The position numbers and the translations under genes are program-made. A stretch of 64,000 bases of DNA, from NCBI GenBank assembly GCA_032821775.1, contig JAVLRN010000006.1, positions 3,038,001-3,102,000 of the forward strand, written 5' to 3'. Source of the stretch: Sanguinoderma infundibulare. Taxonomy: Eukaryota > Basidiomycota > Agaricomycetes > Polyporales > Polyporaceae. This document shows positions 37,041-47,189 of this stretch, one piece after another; the stretch's first letter is position 1; every line of letters begins with the position of its first letter. The notes beneath the pieces are model-generated. The model was not told the origin of the DNA and searched no databases. It was given only the letters and a program-made list of their open reading frames with translations.

Positions 37041-38548
37041 GGTGGGGGAGGTGGGGGAAGGGAAGAGGGCGACGGAAGGTGAGAAATTGGCAGACGTCCA
37101 TTGAAAACGCGGTCGCTGATCACAGGGGTAATCGAGATCGTTATCTCGCCACGCTCTTACCTCATAACGCCCCTTCCCTATTTCCCAACTCGCGTGGCAC
37201 GTCCTCCTCCTTCCCTCTTTCTCCGACGCCCCGACTGGCCGCAATAGCCAACATTGGCAGCTGGCGCCGCGTCCGTTGTCGGGATCTGCGACTAGGACGC
37301 CGCGCGTGGGGTCTCTGGCGGGGAGGTGGGATCGAGGCGGGGAGTCTCGAGGTCGCTGCTCGCATGCGAGGCTTCGATCATTTATGCGCGCGAATCTGAG
37401 ATCGGGCTTTCCGGGCTTAGCCGCCCGCCTTGACCCCACCGAGATCGAATCAGACGAATCCAGCCGACGCCGGTCTCCTGCCGTCTCCATCTCGACATCC
37501 TTGTGTTTGAGCCCGCAGCCAACATACGCCCTTGTCTCGTATCGCTTCGCTAGGATTCATAGATCAGGACATATGCCAAAGTCCAGCCATCACGCGATGC
37601 AGCATTGGAAGTTACCTTTCCGGAGAGGGCACACCGCGGACGACGTCCGCTAATATCGCCCGAGGCATGTGCTTCTCTCGTAACGGCGAGCGTAAAGCAT
37701 AAGCTCAAGGTTCCCAGCCAGGTTCCATCCGGATAGGGCCACTCAATGCACGCGTACGGAAGCACAGATAATCCCAATCCCAATCTTCACTGCCCGGCGG
37801 AAAGGCGGAGAACGGGTCCAAGGGGACAGCCAGAATGCACAGAAGCTTCCACTCAACTAGAACAACATGGATGCCCTCTACCGGCACAAGGGAGAGTTCT
37901 ACCTTTCCGAGGAGAGCGATAGTAGGTACGTGTCTCGACCTCGGCCTAAAGGAAACCAACTAGGACTGCCCTCCTCCGACTAGTCGATGGATTATGGGAC
38001 CAACCAGATCGATCGACCGCTGTGCCGGCCAAGGCCATTTGTGGCATTCACGTTCTTGAATGTCTACCGAGCTCGCCAGTTGCTGGATAGACAGCGTCAT
38101 GGCCTCGACAGTGAATGGATACCGCCAGAGCCGATTAGAAGTGAGCGATTGTGCCAAGAATCGCAGGATAGCGATGGTCGGGGGTAAAAAGAGGGCGCTA
38201 GTCACGGCATAAGGCCCTCCGATGTCCGAGCCTCATACATACGTCTTGTCAGTGTCTTGTCAGGTTTAACACCCAAGGCGAAGATAGACGCACTATGTAG
38301 AACGGCCCTCAGGTTGGAGGCAACTGAGGGCAGAGGATATATGCAAGTTGCTTGGTGCCTGATGTCCGCGTATGCATGCAGAGGGCATAAAGACGACCTC
38401 AAAGCTACGACAGCGACCTCCTCGGGAGCAACCCGAGCGTTGATGTCCGCGAGCAACCCTTCAGCAATCTTGACGTTTGACGTCCAAGATCGCGTCAGTC
38501 AAAATCACGGTCAAAAAAAAGGAATTTCCCCTGGAGGAACGTTGCTCT
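37041..38548. other. intergenic, nothing recognised
   Basis: Promoter side of the RXT3-like gene followed by a stretch with short, overlapping frames. No repeat or RNA gene was found by eye. Confidence 0.45.
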
Positions 38549-39126
38549 GAACACGCTTAATCGGACGTACCAAGAACCCCGACCCTTGAACGGCGTGACA
38601 TTCGGCAGGATCACAGTATCTCTTCCACATGTAACACTCATTAAATCCAGCCTTAAGAGAACGCGGACCGATGAACGTACCGGCAGCTCCCCGACCCTAA
38701 TCCTGCCTCAGGCTCGGTCCCGATTTCCTGTTCGCTCGACGCAAACCAGCTGCTCTCGCACCTGGTGCACCGTGCCCACCTCGACTTCTCGCTCTCTTCC
38801 AGTCACTTTACGATGATGTTGGCGCTGGCAGTCGCCGTTGCCCAGGTGTAAACCTCCTTTTCGGCGAAGAGGCGGACACGAAGGGTGGGTTTGTGGTGCG
38901 TGTACGTTACGGAATCAACCTAACACACGCGAATCACGGCCAACGGTGCGCGTATTTGAGGATACGCAGAGTACACTCACGACATACCTGAGTTGCATTT
39001 TGTGGTGTGATGTAAGGGAACAAGACAGGCGAGGGCGAGCATGTGTGCTGCGGGGTAACGTGTTCTGGCTGAAGAGGAGGACGAGGAGGACGGACCCGAC
39101 AAGTCCGACTGGAGGATGACGAGATA
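38549..39126 (+). pseudogene. frame-broken coding remnant or missed exons
   Basis: Three coding-like pieces follow each other in different frames. The first is NTLNRTYQEPRPLNGVTFG (38550-38660). The second is DANQLLSHLVHRAHLDFSLS (38735-38830). The third is NLLFGEEADTKGGFVVRVRY (38850-38920). A stop follows directly after the second piece unless a one-base shift is assumed. An acidic piece EEEDEEDGPDKSDW ends at a stop just before 39129. Either short introns were missed or the gene is decayed, possibly the front part of the gene at 39129-40354. Confidence 0.28.
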
Positions 39127-39128
39127 AG

Positions 39129-40354
39129 ATGATATTTAACGGAGCGCTTATCTCGCTTTCCCGTGATAAGCTTGCGCTACAGAGTCGTTTCTGCCTGCGG
39201 CGGCGTCGGACAAGGACACCACTGCAACACCTCTCAACGAGACCGCAATATGATGGGCCGCTGACTTTAGCATGGCACAGATCGGAGCTCATATCCGTAA
39301 TGCAAGGTTTACGGCAGGTCCAAGTCGCAGACATGCGCAGTGTCTGGCACAGCGCGAGCCGGACATGGAGCAGCGCGCCAACCCTCGTCCCTCCAGCCTC
39401 AAATTCAATTTGTGGAGAGCGCATGGCAATCTTATTTGCAGGCAACTGGGAGGAAGGAGAACACGGTGCGCTTTTTTAATGTTCACTGACCCTCCCTAAA
39501 GCAACCTTGGGACGTCAAGTCGAAGCACTATGAGTGTATGCGTTTTCATTCGAGCAAGAATTCTGGGAGCTCACGCAACTATGCTGTCATTGCGTTCGGG
39601 TTATGGAAGGTGAGCCTCGTAACTACTCGAACGACGCATGCACACCAGGACCAGGGCGCGTTGACGGTCGTGCTGCGCAGAGCCCAAGTTCGTTACCGGT
39701 GTACTTGTTTGTCGAACAGATGCCCCTTTCCTAATATCGCGGATACTTATCTGGGAGACGAATGAGCGACGTCATGGTCTTAGCGAATGGGAACGATCTC
39801 CACAAGTCGTTTGCTTTCAGCCTCGGCTAGATCTGGGGCCCAGCCCTTCCGAGGTGATGTGGACCGAGGATACGCCGCTAACCTATCGTTTTCAGCACGG
39901 CCATATCCGCTTGTCCGCCGAAGAGCTGGAAAGTAGCGTATGTGGCACTTCTACGTTTACGAGACTAATATTCCGATACCCTTTTCTCAGTCTGTAGGTG
40001 TCAGTCACGTTCCGAACGACGGGGTGCGTGGACGACTCAATATCAACATCGAACGTCCAGGACCACCCGGCGTTGCAGGTGTACGACCGGCTGCGGAAGG
40101 AGCTCGGGTTCGCGCTCAGGGAGTGCGAGCGCGGGCGGGAGCGGCTGCTCGACGTACTCTCGCCGAGACCGTTGGCGTTGGCGGAGGGCGAGGACGAGGA
40201 CGCGTCGCTGAACACCCCAGGACTGAAGCACGACTCGGAGAGCGACACGTCGGAGAAGGGCCCTGCGTCGCCGAACGTCGCGGCCGATTCGGGACTGGTG
40301 GAGTTGTGCGAACTGAGTTGCGATGAGAGGAGAGGACAGCGCACCAACGCCTGA
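39129..40354 (+). CDS. unrecognised protein, four-exon model
   Basis: Exons 39129-39465, 39535-39609, 39681-39937 and 39998-40354 give 341 residues in phase. The joined sequence reads well across junctions, for example FEQEFWELTQLCC, MEEPKFVTGVLVCRTDAPF, EVMWTEDTPLTYRFQHGHI and PALQVYDRLRKELGF. It ends in an acidic tail with several SE/SD pairs. No signal peptide, membrane segment or known motif was found. The second acceptor (ATGAG) is unusual and the first exon has poor coding character for its first 40 codons, so the true start may lie elsewhere, perhaps in the broken segment upstream. I cannot assign a function. Confidence 0.45.
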
Positions 40355-40867
40355 CAAATACTTGTTGATAGGACATGAGGCATCTCAGACGTCGCGACAC
40401 TTGTACCATATATCGCATGCAATACGCTCATCTTCGTCGTTGCGTTATCTTTTAATGAGGCGACAAATCCGTTTGCGCCAGCATCCTGGGTGGAAGGCAG
40501 GGATGACGGGGTAAGCGAAGCGCCAAGAAAGACAATGATGAACACATGCCTGAAGCGACATGCCGAAGCCGTTGACCGCATATCCCAAGACGAAGACAAA
40601 AAAGGGGGCGCCGGAACTTCCAGACAGTATCCCGCTACTTGTGCAACTGATCCTCTCTGTTACGATCGGGAAGGTCACCAGGATTTTGCCGATGCGACGG
40701 CGAACCTGCTCCGAGTCACTGCGTCTTCCCCCGCCTAGGGCTGAACAGGTCTTCGAGGCCGAGTCGGGCAAGGGGGGTACGTTCGAGAGTCCAAGGTTGA
40801 ATCTGTCGCGAGGAGCGGATCAGGCTCGTCAAGGCGCGCTGGGCGGGCGGACAGCATCAGTAAAGCA

Positions 40868-41135
40868 GGATTTTGCTTAACGGCTTAACGGAAAATGGCC
40901 GTCCTCCCCCCCGGATTTTGGTAGATATCCTGGGCAAACTTCTACATCCAACGTGTCGAGGAGACATCTCTTTGTCCCCCGCCGTGTGCCAGTCAGAGTG
41001 CAGGGGAGCGGTGCTGGTAAAAGGGAGGTCGTCAGTGGCGGAACTTACGGGCGCTTCGAGACTTGCTTACGGCTTATCGGCTTACCATGCTTAACGGTGC
41101 TTAATGGCCCCGTTAAGCACGGTTAAGCAATTTCC
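40868..41135. mobile_element. possible small inverted-repeat element (MITE)
   Basis: The left end (GGATTTTGCTTAACGGCTTAACGG) and the reverse complement of the right end (GGAAATTGCTTAACCGTGCTTAACG) are similar over about 24 bases. The 268 bp between have no gene. The right part also folds on itself, with GCTTAACGGTGCTTAA facing TTAAGCACGGTTAAGC. No clear target duplication was found. Confidence 0.38.
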
Positions 41136-41657
41136 GGAAGTACTGATGGCCAGCTGCCCTCCACGGGGCGGGAGGGGTGTACGGGCCCGGCTCCCGTGCC
41201 AGACCGGGAGACATAGACCTCCATCGAAGGGACGGAGGGCTCATCCGTTGCTGAAGTAGAGGACGAGCCCGTGTACGCGCCCGAACCCGAGCCAGAGGCG
41301 ATAGAGCCTGCATCAGCAAAAGCGCAACCTGCCTGCAAGGCTACACTAAGCGCTAGGGGGCTATGCCAGATTTCGCAGGATCCGGCCCCACCATGTAGGA
41401 CTCTGTAGGAAGTCGTCGGATACGATGGAATCCTGGAGGGTTCAGCCGTATACGATTGATCATTGTAGAGTCCTGTAATGCTGCCGCCGGGTGATAGTAA
41501 TTATTACAGAGCAATGCGACCGATACCATCAATTACTACAAAGTGATGCAATTCATCCTCGGCGTGGCCAATTATTGCAGAGCAATACAGCAGGTATAGC
41601 CCGGGAGAAATACTTCGCAGATATTTAGTGCAGTAGGACCCGGGCGCACAAGAGAGA

Positions 41658-41664
41658 TATAAAA
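41658..41664 (+). promoter_or_regulatory. TATA box inside unit L
   Basis: TATAAAA in the outer shared block, about 190 bases before the first open exon of the unit. The matching position in unit R has lost it. Confidence 0.5.
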
Positions 41665-42560
41665 GAGAGCGCCGGACGTGGGTCCACTGTCACATGACCA
41701 GGCTGTCCCCATACGCGCGGAAGCATCTGATTCTCTCTCTTTCCCCAATGACATGCGCCCTCGACTTCCCCATAAAATGACCCCCGCGCTCCCCATCAAT
41801 CTCAGAGTCGCTTCTTGACCTCTTACATCCTCGATCTCACAGCCCTGTCCAAAATGTCCATCAGAAACGGCCTCACTCAGACGAGGCGTTGCGCAGCGAC
41901 TCGCGCCAACCCGACGAGGCCCGCAAAAACCCCAGCCTCGAACTCCCAGCCCGCACCCAAGAAGGGGGCAGCAATCCCGGCCAAGAAGGCATCGACGACA
42001 ATGAAGAAAACGGCGGGTCGAAGGCTGCGTCGAAGGCTGCTCAAAGTAAGTCCTCGATTATCCCGCCTCTGGACTCTAGTGATGAAAGGGAGGCAGACAA
42101 GAACACCCCAAATGTTACGGGACATGGTGAGGGCAGGGCGGAGGATGGGCAGGATGAGGGTGAGGGTAAGGACGAGGATGAGGACATGTCCATCTAGCTC
42201 CTTTGCAGGCTGGATCACAGAGCCAAGTGAGTCCTTCATTGTCAGCTACCATGTATGTGGCTGTATGCGCGCATATAGTGAGGATACCTGAGCGTACCTC
42301 AGGATTGAGGAAATATATTAGGATGCCCGCATTCTCGGCCGCCATATGACCGAGTTCTGCGATTTGGGGAAGGACTCGGCACTGAGGGCCGCGCTATCCT
42401 TCTGAGCACTGCTTCTCTTCCTCCGCCCTTGCCCGGCTCCTTGCGAGCACACGAACGCTGGTACTGACCATCGTCCCATATTCGTCCAGGTCACGACTGT
42501 CCGCAGTGCGCACGGACGAAGCACGGTGAGCCATCCTTGAATTCTTTTGCACCCCGCCAG

Positions 42561-43248
42561 GGTACACTGTCATCTTCACGGCCAATGCCAGCGGTGCACT
42601 CAAGCTGGTAGGAGAGTCCTTCTCCTTCACCTCTGGCAGCACATACGTCCTTGGCACGGACTCACACAATAGTGTGCACGGCGTCCACCAATTTGTGACC
42701 GCTCGTGGCGTACAGGTGTGCTACATCGAGTCAACCGATGTCGGCGACGTGGACGTCGCAGAGGCAAAGGTAACATACACATTCCCGCGATCCTGCCGTC
42801 TCCACGCACTAGGTCATCAGTATCCTCTCATGTCCCTCTGGGGTCCCGGTCTGCCCTGAACTACCCAATAGGCCGTCCTCGGGCATCACCGCCCACACGG
42901 CCGCCGCGCACCGAGTCTGTTCACACTTACGGGCCAATCGAATGTATCGAACACAAAGAACGCCCTTTTCCTCATCGAGTTCGCCACGTCACAAGGCTAT
43001 CCACGTTCCTCGACGCTGCCGTGGTGGCAACGACATCAGTGATCTCGCTCGCCGACACACCTGTGGACGCGATGGTGATCAGTTTCCACAAGATGTTCGG
43101 ATTTCTGACTGGGGTCGGCACGCTGGTCGCGAAAGAGCCGTTCCTGGCACGCCTGGAGCGAGCTTGGTTCGCTGGCGGCACCATCGACGTCGTCCAGGCG
43201 CCTGGCGAAATCGTGACTATGGCAGCCGAGATGCATGAGCGTTTTGAG
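42561..43248 (+). pseudogene. captured class V aminotransferase fragment
   Basis: The pieces read like the PLP-dependent class V aminotransferase / molybdenum cofactor sulfurase family: YTVIFTANASGALKLVGES, GTDSHNSVHGVHQF, NALFLIEFATSQGYP, DAAVVATTSVISLADTPVDA, ISFHKMFGFLTGVGTLVAKE and ERAWFAGGTIDVV. The SFHK lysine is the position expected for cofactor binding. A plausible intron starts at 42770. The frame shifts between SQGYP and DAAVV near 43000, so the copy is broken, and both ends of the enzyme are missing. The match to unit R stops on either side, which suggests capture by the transposon. Confidence 0.72.
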
Positions 43249-44739
43249 GTGCGCATCTGCGTTTGCGATCCCATCCTTAGGAGGCATTATGGTTATTCTC
43301 AGTGGTGGCGGTGGCCGCGGGCGAGTGCGAGTACGAGAGCAGGTTTGGCTAACTTTGGCGCGTTTTGCACTCCAGGATGGCACGATCTTGACCTCCTCCC
43401 TGGCTACGCTGTCTGCTCGCTGCCTTGATGGCTCTCTCTGTCCTGCTCACCTGTTCTCATTCTGACTGTCGATTCGCAAGTGCCTCAGTCTCTGTTTGTC
43501 TCGCAGCGCTCTCACGCTGTCTTGCTGGTGATGTCTACGGTCCACAAATCGCGCGTTCGCGCGCTCTCTCTTTTTGTAATAGATGCCGTGATGTATTGTT
43601 GCTCCGCCCGCCAAAATTGATGATTTTGACCATTATTAAATTCCGTGTGCGTTGCATGGCCGTGGGCGAGTACCAGAACAATGCCTGCCAGTGAGCCCAC
43701 TATACAGCAACTACAGCCATTCACCGTACACTACCATACACCGGGGGACTATTGTAGTCCTCTACAATATCTCCCCATCAGTCCTGCATGGTGCTACAAT
43801 ATATCCCCATTGATCCTACATGGCACTACAGGGAGCGCGCACCTATCTGACAGGCCACTACAGTATTTCCCCCGGCCCCGGCAAAATCCTACAGCGCCCT
43901 GGAGCACGCTCAGCTGTAAACTGTAGGGAATCGGCATCTCCGCCGGAAGGCTGCAGAGCCAGAATCTAAACTGGAATATCGGGTGAGGCACCTACTAACC
44001 GCTACAATGGCTACAGAGCTATATGCATTACTACAGGTCTTTGAAAATCTCAAACCCAGTTTGCTGATGGGACTCGTACCCACATCAGCAAACCGGGTTT
44101 GAGGTTTAGAAAGACCTGTAGTAATGCATATAGCTCTGTAGCCATTGTAGCGGTTAGTAGGTGCCTCACCCGATATTCCAGTTTAGATTCTGGCTCTGCA
44201 GCCTTCCGGCGGAGACGCCGATTCCCTACAGTTTACAGCTGAGCGTGCTCCAGGGCGCTGTAGGATTTTGCCGGGGCCGGGGGAAATACTGTAGTGGCCT
44301 GTCAGATAGGTGCGCGCTCCCTGTAGTGCCAGGTAGGATCAATGGGGATATATTGTAGCACCATGCAGGACTGATGGGGAGATATTGTAGAGGACTACAA
44401 TAGTCCCCGGGCGTATGGTAGTGTACGATGAATGGCTATAGTTGCTGTATAGTGACTCCTCGGCAGGCATTGCCCTGGTACTCGCTCACGGCCATGCAAC
44501 GCACACGAAATTTCAAAATTGTCAATTTTGGCGGGCGGAGCAACAATACATCACAACATCTATTACGAAAAGAGAGAGCACGCGAGCACGCGATTTGTGG
44601 ACCAGCGTGAGACCGCCACGAGACAAAAAGAGACCAAGGCACTTGCAAATCGACAGCCAGAGCGAGAACAGGCGAGCAGGACAGAGAGAGCCATCAAGAG
44701 AGTGAGCAGACAGCATCGGCAGGGAGGAGATCAAGGCGT

Positions 44740-45033
44740 TTAATGAGATCCTCTGTACTGCTGAAGTAAGGAGGTCGTCGTCTTGGTACCGTCCACGCCG
44801 CTCCCGGTCGCGCCTTCCTCATCGCCGTTGGTGTTCGCGTCATCCTCGCTGTTGTCGTTTGCGTCTTCCGAGCCGCCTTTGTCCTCGCCGCTGTTGTCAT
44901 CCAAGCTGTCCTTGCCAGTGTTGTTCCGGCCGTGCTCGCCGCCGCTCTTGGTTGCACCATCACTGGTGCAGCTGTCATCGTCATCGTCCATGCCATGCGT
45001 GTCGTTCGAGGGGCGAGCAGGCTTCCTCTTCAG
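44740..45033 (-). pseudogene. captured acidic-protein fragment in unit R
   Basis: Minus-strand open frame with KRKPARPSNDTHG followed by MDDDDDSCTSDG and long D/E/N/G/S stretches, ending at a stop at 44740. It has no counterpart in unit L. Family unknown. Confidence 0.45.
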
Positions 45034-45209
45034 CGCGTGGCCGCTTCACGCGCCATGGTGCGCTCACTGGTCTTCTTGAAGAGCACGAGCACAGTGTTCC
45101 CTCACAGGACCTGGAGCTCGACTGGGTCCGCGCCTCCTGTGCCGAATACGAGGGTGGTTGTCGAGATGACTGCCTTAGTTGAACTGGGCTACGAAAGCGG
45201 GAATTTACT

Positions 45210-45330
45210 CACCATATCCACCAGGCGAGAAGCTCCTTCGCCCACGTCGGCGACTCGAACACGGCCTCAAATACACTTTGTGCGAACTCCCTGCCGTGCC
45301 AAAACTGACCGCCGGCGGCCGCCTATCCAG
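45210..45330 (-). pseudogene. captured gene fragment in unit R
   Basis: Minus-strand frame GQFWHGREFAQSVFEAVFES then PTWAKELLAWW, ending at a GTGAGT that looks like a splice donor. The composition is clearly protein-like but I do not recognise the family. Confidence 0.4.
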
Positions 45331-45784
45331 GCTGGGAGCAGACAAGGTTATGCATCTAAGAAACAGTTAGCTCGACACCGACTGTGCGACGGAAAGACGC
45401 AACTTCGCGAGTGAGGCACGGAAGAGACACTGGGTGGCCTGCGCCAACACGGGTTGAAGTGGTAGGGCAGATTGAGTGGGGGAGGAAAGAGCAGGTTGGG
45501 CGTAGAAACAGGTGGCATCCATGCGCATCAGCAGTGCGCCGTCGGCTTGGACATTGCTGAACTCGGTCATATGGCGGCCGAGAATGCGGGCATCCTGATA
45601 TATCTTCTCATACCCGAGGTACACCCGGGTATCCTCGCTATATGCGCGCATACAGCCATGTACATGGTAGATGGCATTGGACGACTCACTTGGCGTTGTG
45701 ATCCAGCCTGCGAAGGAGCTGGATGGACGCGTCCTCGTCCTCTCTCTCGTCCTCATCCTGCCCATACTCCGCTCTGCTCTTGGC

Positions 45785-45825
45785 CTCACCCTCACCCTTA
45801 CCCTCACCCTCACCCTCACCCTCAT
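45785..45825. repeat. CCCTCA hexanucleotide repeat
   Basis: Five or six CCCTCA/CCCTTA units. The matching place in unit L has only about two, so the array has expanded in unit R. Confidence 0.7.
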
Positions 45826-45895
45826 CCTGCCCATCCTCCGCCCTGCCCTCGCTGTTTGGGATGGAAAGCGAAGGAGCAGAGAACGAGACACGTAC

Positions 45896-46022
45896 CTCTT
45901 GATTCACTGGCATCCTCCTTGAGTCTCTGGAGGACGCCTGCAAGTGAGGATTGGTTTGGCAGAGAGTTTGTGGGACCGGCTGGGGAAATCTTGCGCTTCT
46001 TGGAAGCAGGCTGTGAGTCCAT
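45896..46022 (-). CDS. first exon of unit R, captured
   Basis: The ATG at 46022 opens MDSQPASKKRKISPAGPTNS... and ends at a GTACGT donor. KKRK looks like a nuclear signal. It replaces the different first exon of unit L, downstream of the same promoter-like block. Confidence 0.4.
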
Positions 46023-46655
46023 ATTGAGCTTGAAGCTCGTGTCGCTGTGGAATGCGTGGGTGGTGGTCAGATGGTGCAGAGAACGCGTCAGGAGAGGTGT
46101 AATGGACGGACCCGCCATGGAAAGGGATGTTTTCTTTGGAGGACGGAGAGATGGTCGATGCAAGAGGTCAAAAAGCGAGTCTGAGATTGATGGGGAGCGT
46201 GAGGGTCATTTTATGGGGAAGTCGAGGATGCATGTCATTGGGGGGAGAGAGAATCAGATGCTTCCGCTCGTATGGGGACAGCCTGGTCATGTGACCGTAT
46301 CCACTCGCACTCTTGTGCGCCCGGGTCCTACCGCACTGAATATCTGCGAAGTATATCTCCCGGGCTATACCTGCTGTATTGCTCTGCAATAATTGGCCGC
46401 ACGCCGAGGATGAATTGCATCACTTGGTAGTAATTGATGGTATCGGTCGCATTGCTCTGTAATAATTACTATCACCCGGCGGTAGCATTACAGGACTCTA
46501 CAATGATTACTCGTATACGGCTGAACCCTCCAGGATTCCATCGTATCCGACGACTTCCTACAGAGTCCTACATGGTGGGGCCGGATCCTGCGAAATCTAG
46601 CATAGCCCCCTAGCGCTTAGTGTAGCCTTGCAGGCAGGTTGCGCTTTTGCTGATG

Positions 46656-47189
46656 CCGAGTCCGAGCTGGCATACCTCGACTCGCCCTCGCTTGCACCGT
46701 CACAGCCGCTTCCCCTCTTTGTGTTTACCAGATATCAGGGATCTCATACTAGTCTCCGCATACCACCGCACGTACATACTCATACCATCGCGTTTAATGC
46801 CACATAGTGGTTATGCTCATGGATGACCGACTTCGTGCTTGGTGTCTTCTGAAGGCCTGCACAATAATCCCGGGTTCGTCGAGATTTGATGCTAATCATC
46901 AAGGTGGCTGACCCGACATACCCTTGAGTGCGTTAATCGAACCACAGAGCGGTAGAGACGCGAATCGAGACCTGCTTGCGTCCTCTTGAAGCAGATCCGC
47001 CCCGGAAAGTCGACAGCATAGCGCGAGGGACTGAAAATCGTTCAATAAAGAGATGACACTAATAAGTAATACAAAAGCGAGACATGTCCATGGATGCGTA
47101 TAGTAGACGGAAAAGCAGACATCATTGAGAGGAACAACGGCCGACAAGCGAGATGGGCGCGCGGCGTCGCTCTCCACCGAACATGGGGT
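46656..47189. other. spacer and 3' side of the kinase gene
   Basis: No gene seen. Bases just right of the unit R end still look coding-like in the direction of the unit (reading SDSASAKAQPAC across the boundary), as do those left of unit L. The real homology may therefore extend slightly past the 10 bp ends. Confidence 0.4.

Larger units (their letters stand above)
41311..44069 (+). mobile_element. Pack-type transposon unit L
   Basis: A 2,759 bp unit starting CATCAGCAAA and ending TTTGCTGATG, a perfect 10 bp terminal inverted repeat. Its outer 520 bp, a middle block (42126-42360) and its inner 680 bp are inverted matches to unit R. Both subterminal regions are crowded with TGTAG/CTACA words. 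A TATA box (41658-41664) precedes an open exon at 41854-42045 that ends at a GTAAGT donor and is rich in K, A and P. A class V aminotransferase fragment sits at 42561-43248. No transposase is seen, so the unit is probably non-autonomous. No flanking target duplication was recognised. Confidence 0.65.
44083..46655 (-). mobile_element. Pack-type transposon unit R (inverted)
   Basis: A 2,573 bp unit in opposite orientation to unit L and separated from it by 13 bases. It has the same CATCAGCAAA/TTTGCTGATG ends and the same shared end and middle blocks. Between the blocks it carries different pieces: an exon at 46022-45896 (minus), an acidic stretch near 45033-44740, and a fragment near 45330-45210 containing GREFAQSVFEAVFESPTWAK. 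No transposase was found. Confidence 0.65.

Noticed and set aside
36240..37490. A 416-codon minus-strand frame starting upstream of the RXT3-like start
   Set aside because: It reads through the 475 bp first intron and past the chosen ATG; only the middle part matches the gene model.
45785..45825. Telomere-like CCCTCA/CCCTTA repeats
   Set aside because: The unit is not the fungal telomere repeat, the array is short and internal, and it is explained by expansion of a coding-like repeat in the element.
41311..46655. Reading the whole inverted pair as one transposon with 2.6 kb terminal repeats
   Set aside because: The short CATCAGCAAA ends occur at the centre as well as outside, so two facing units explain it better, although a fold-back origin cannot be excluded.
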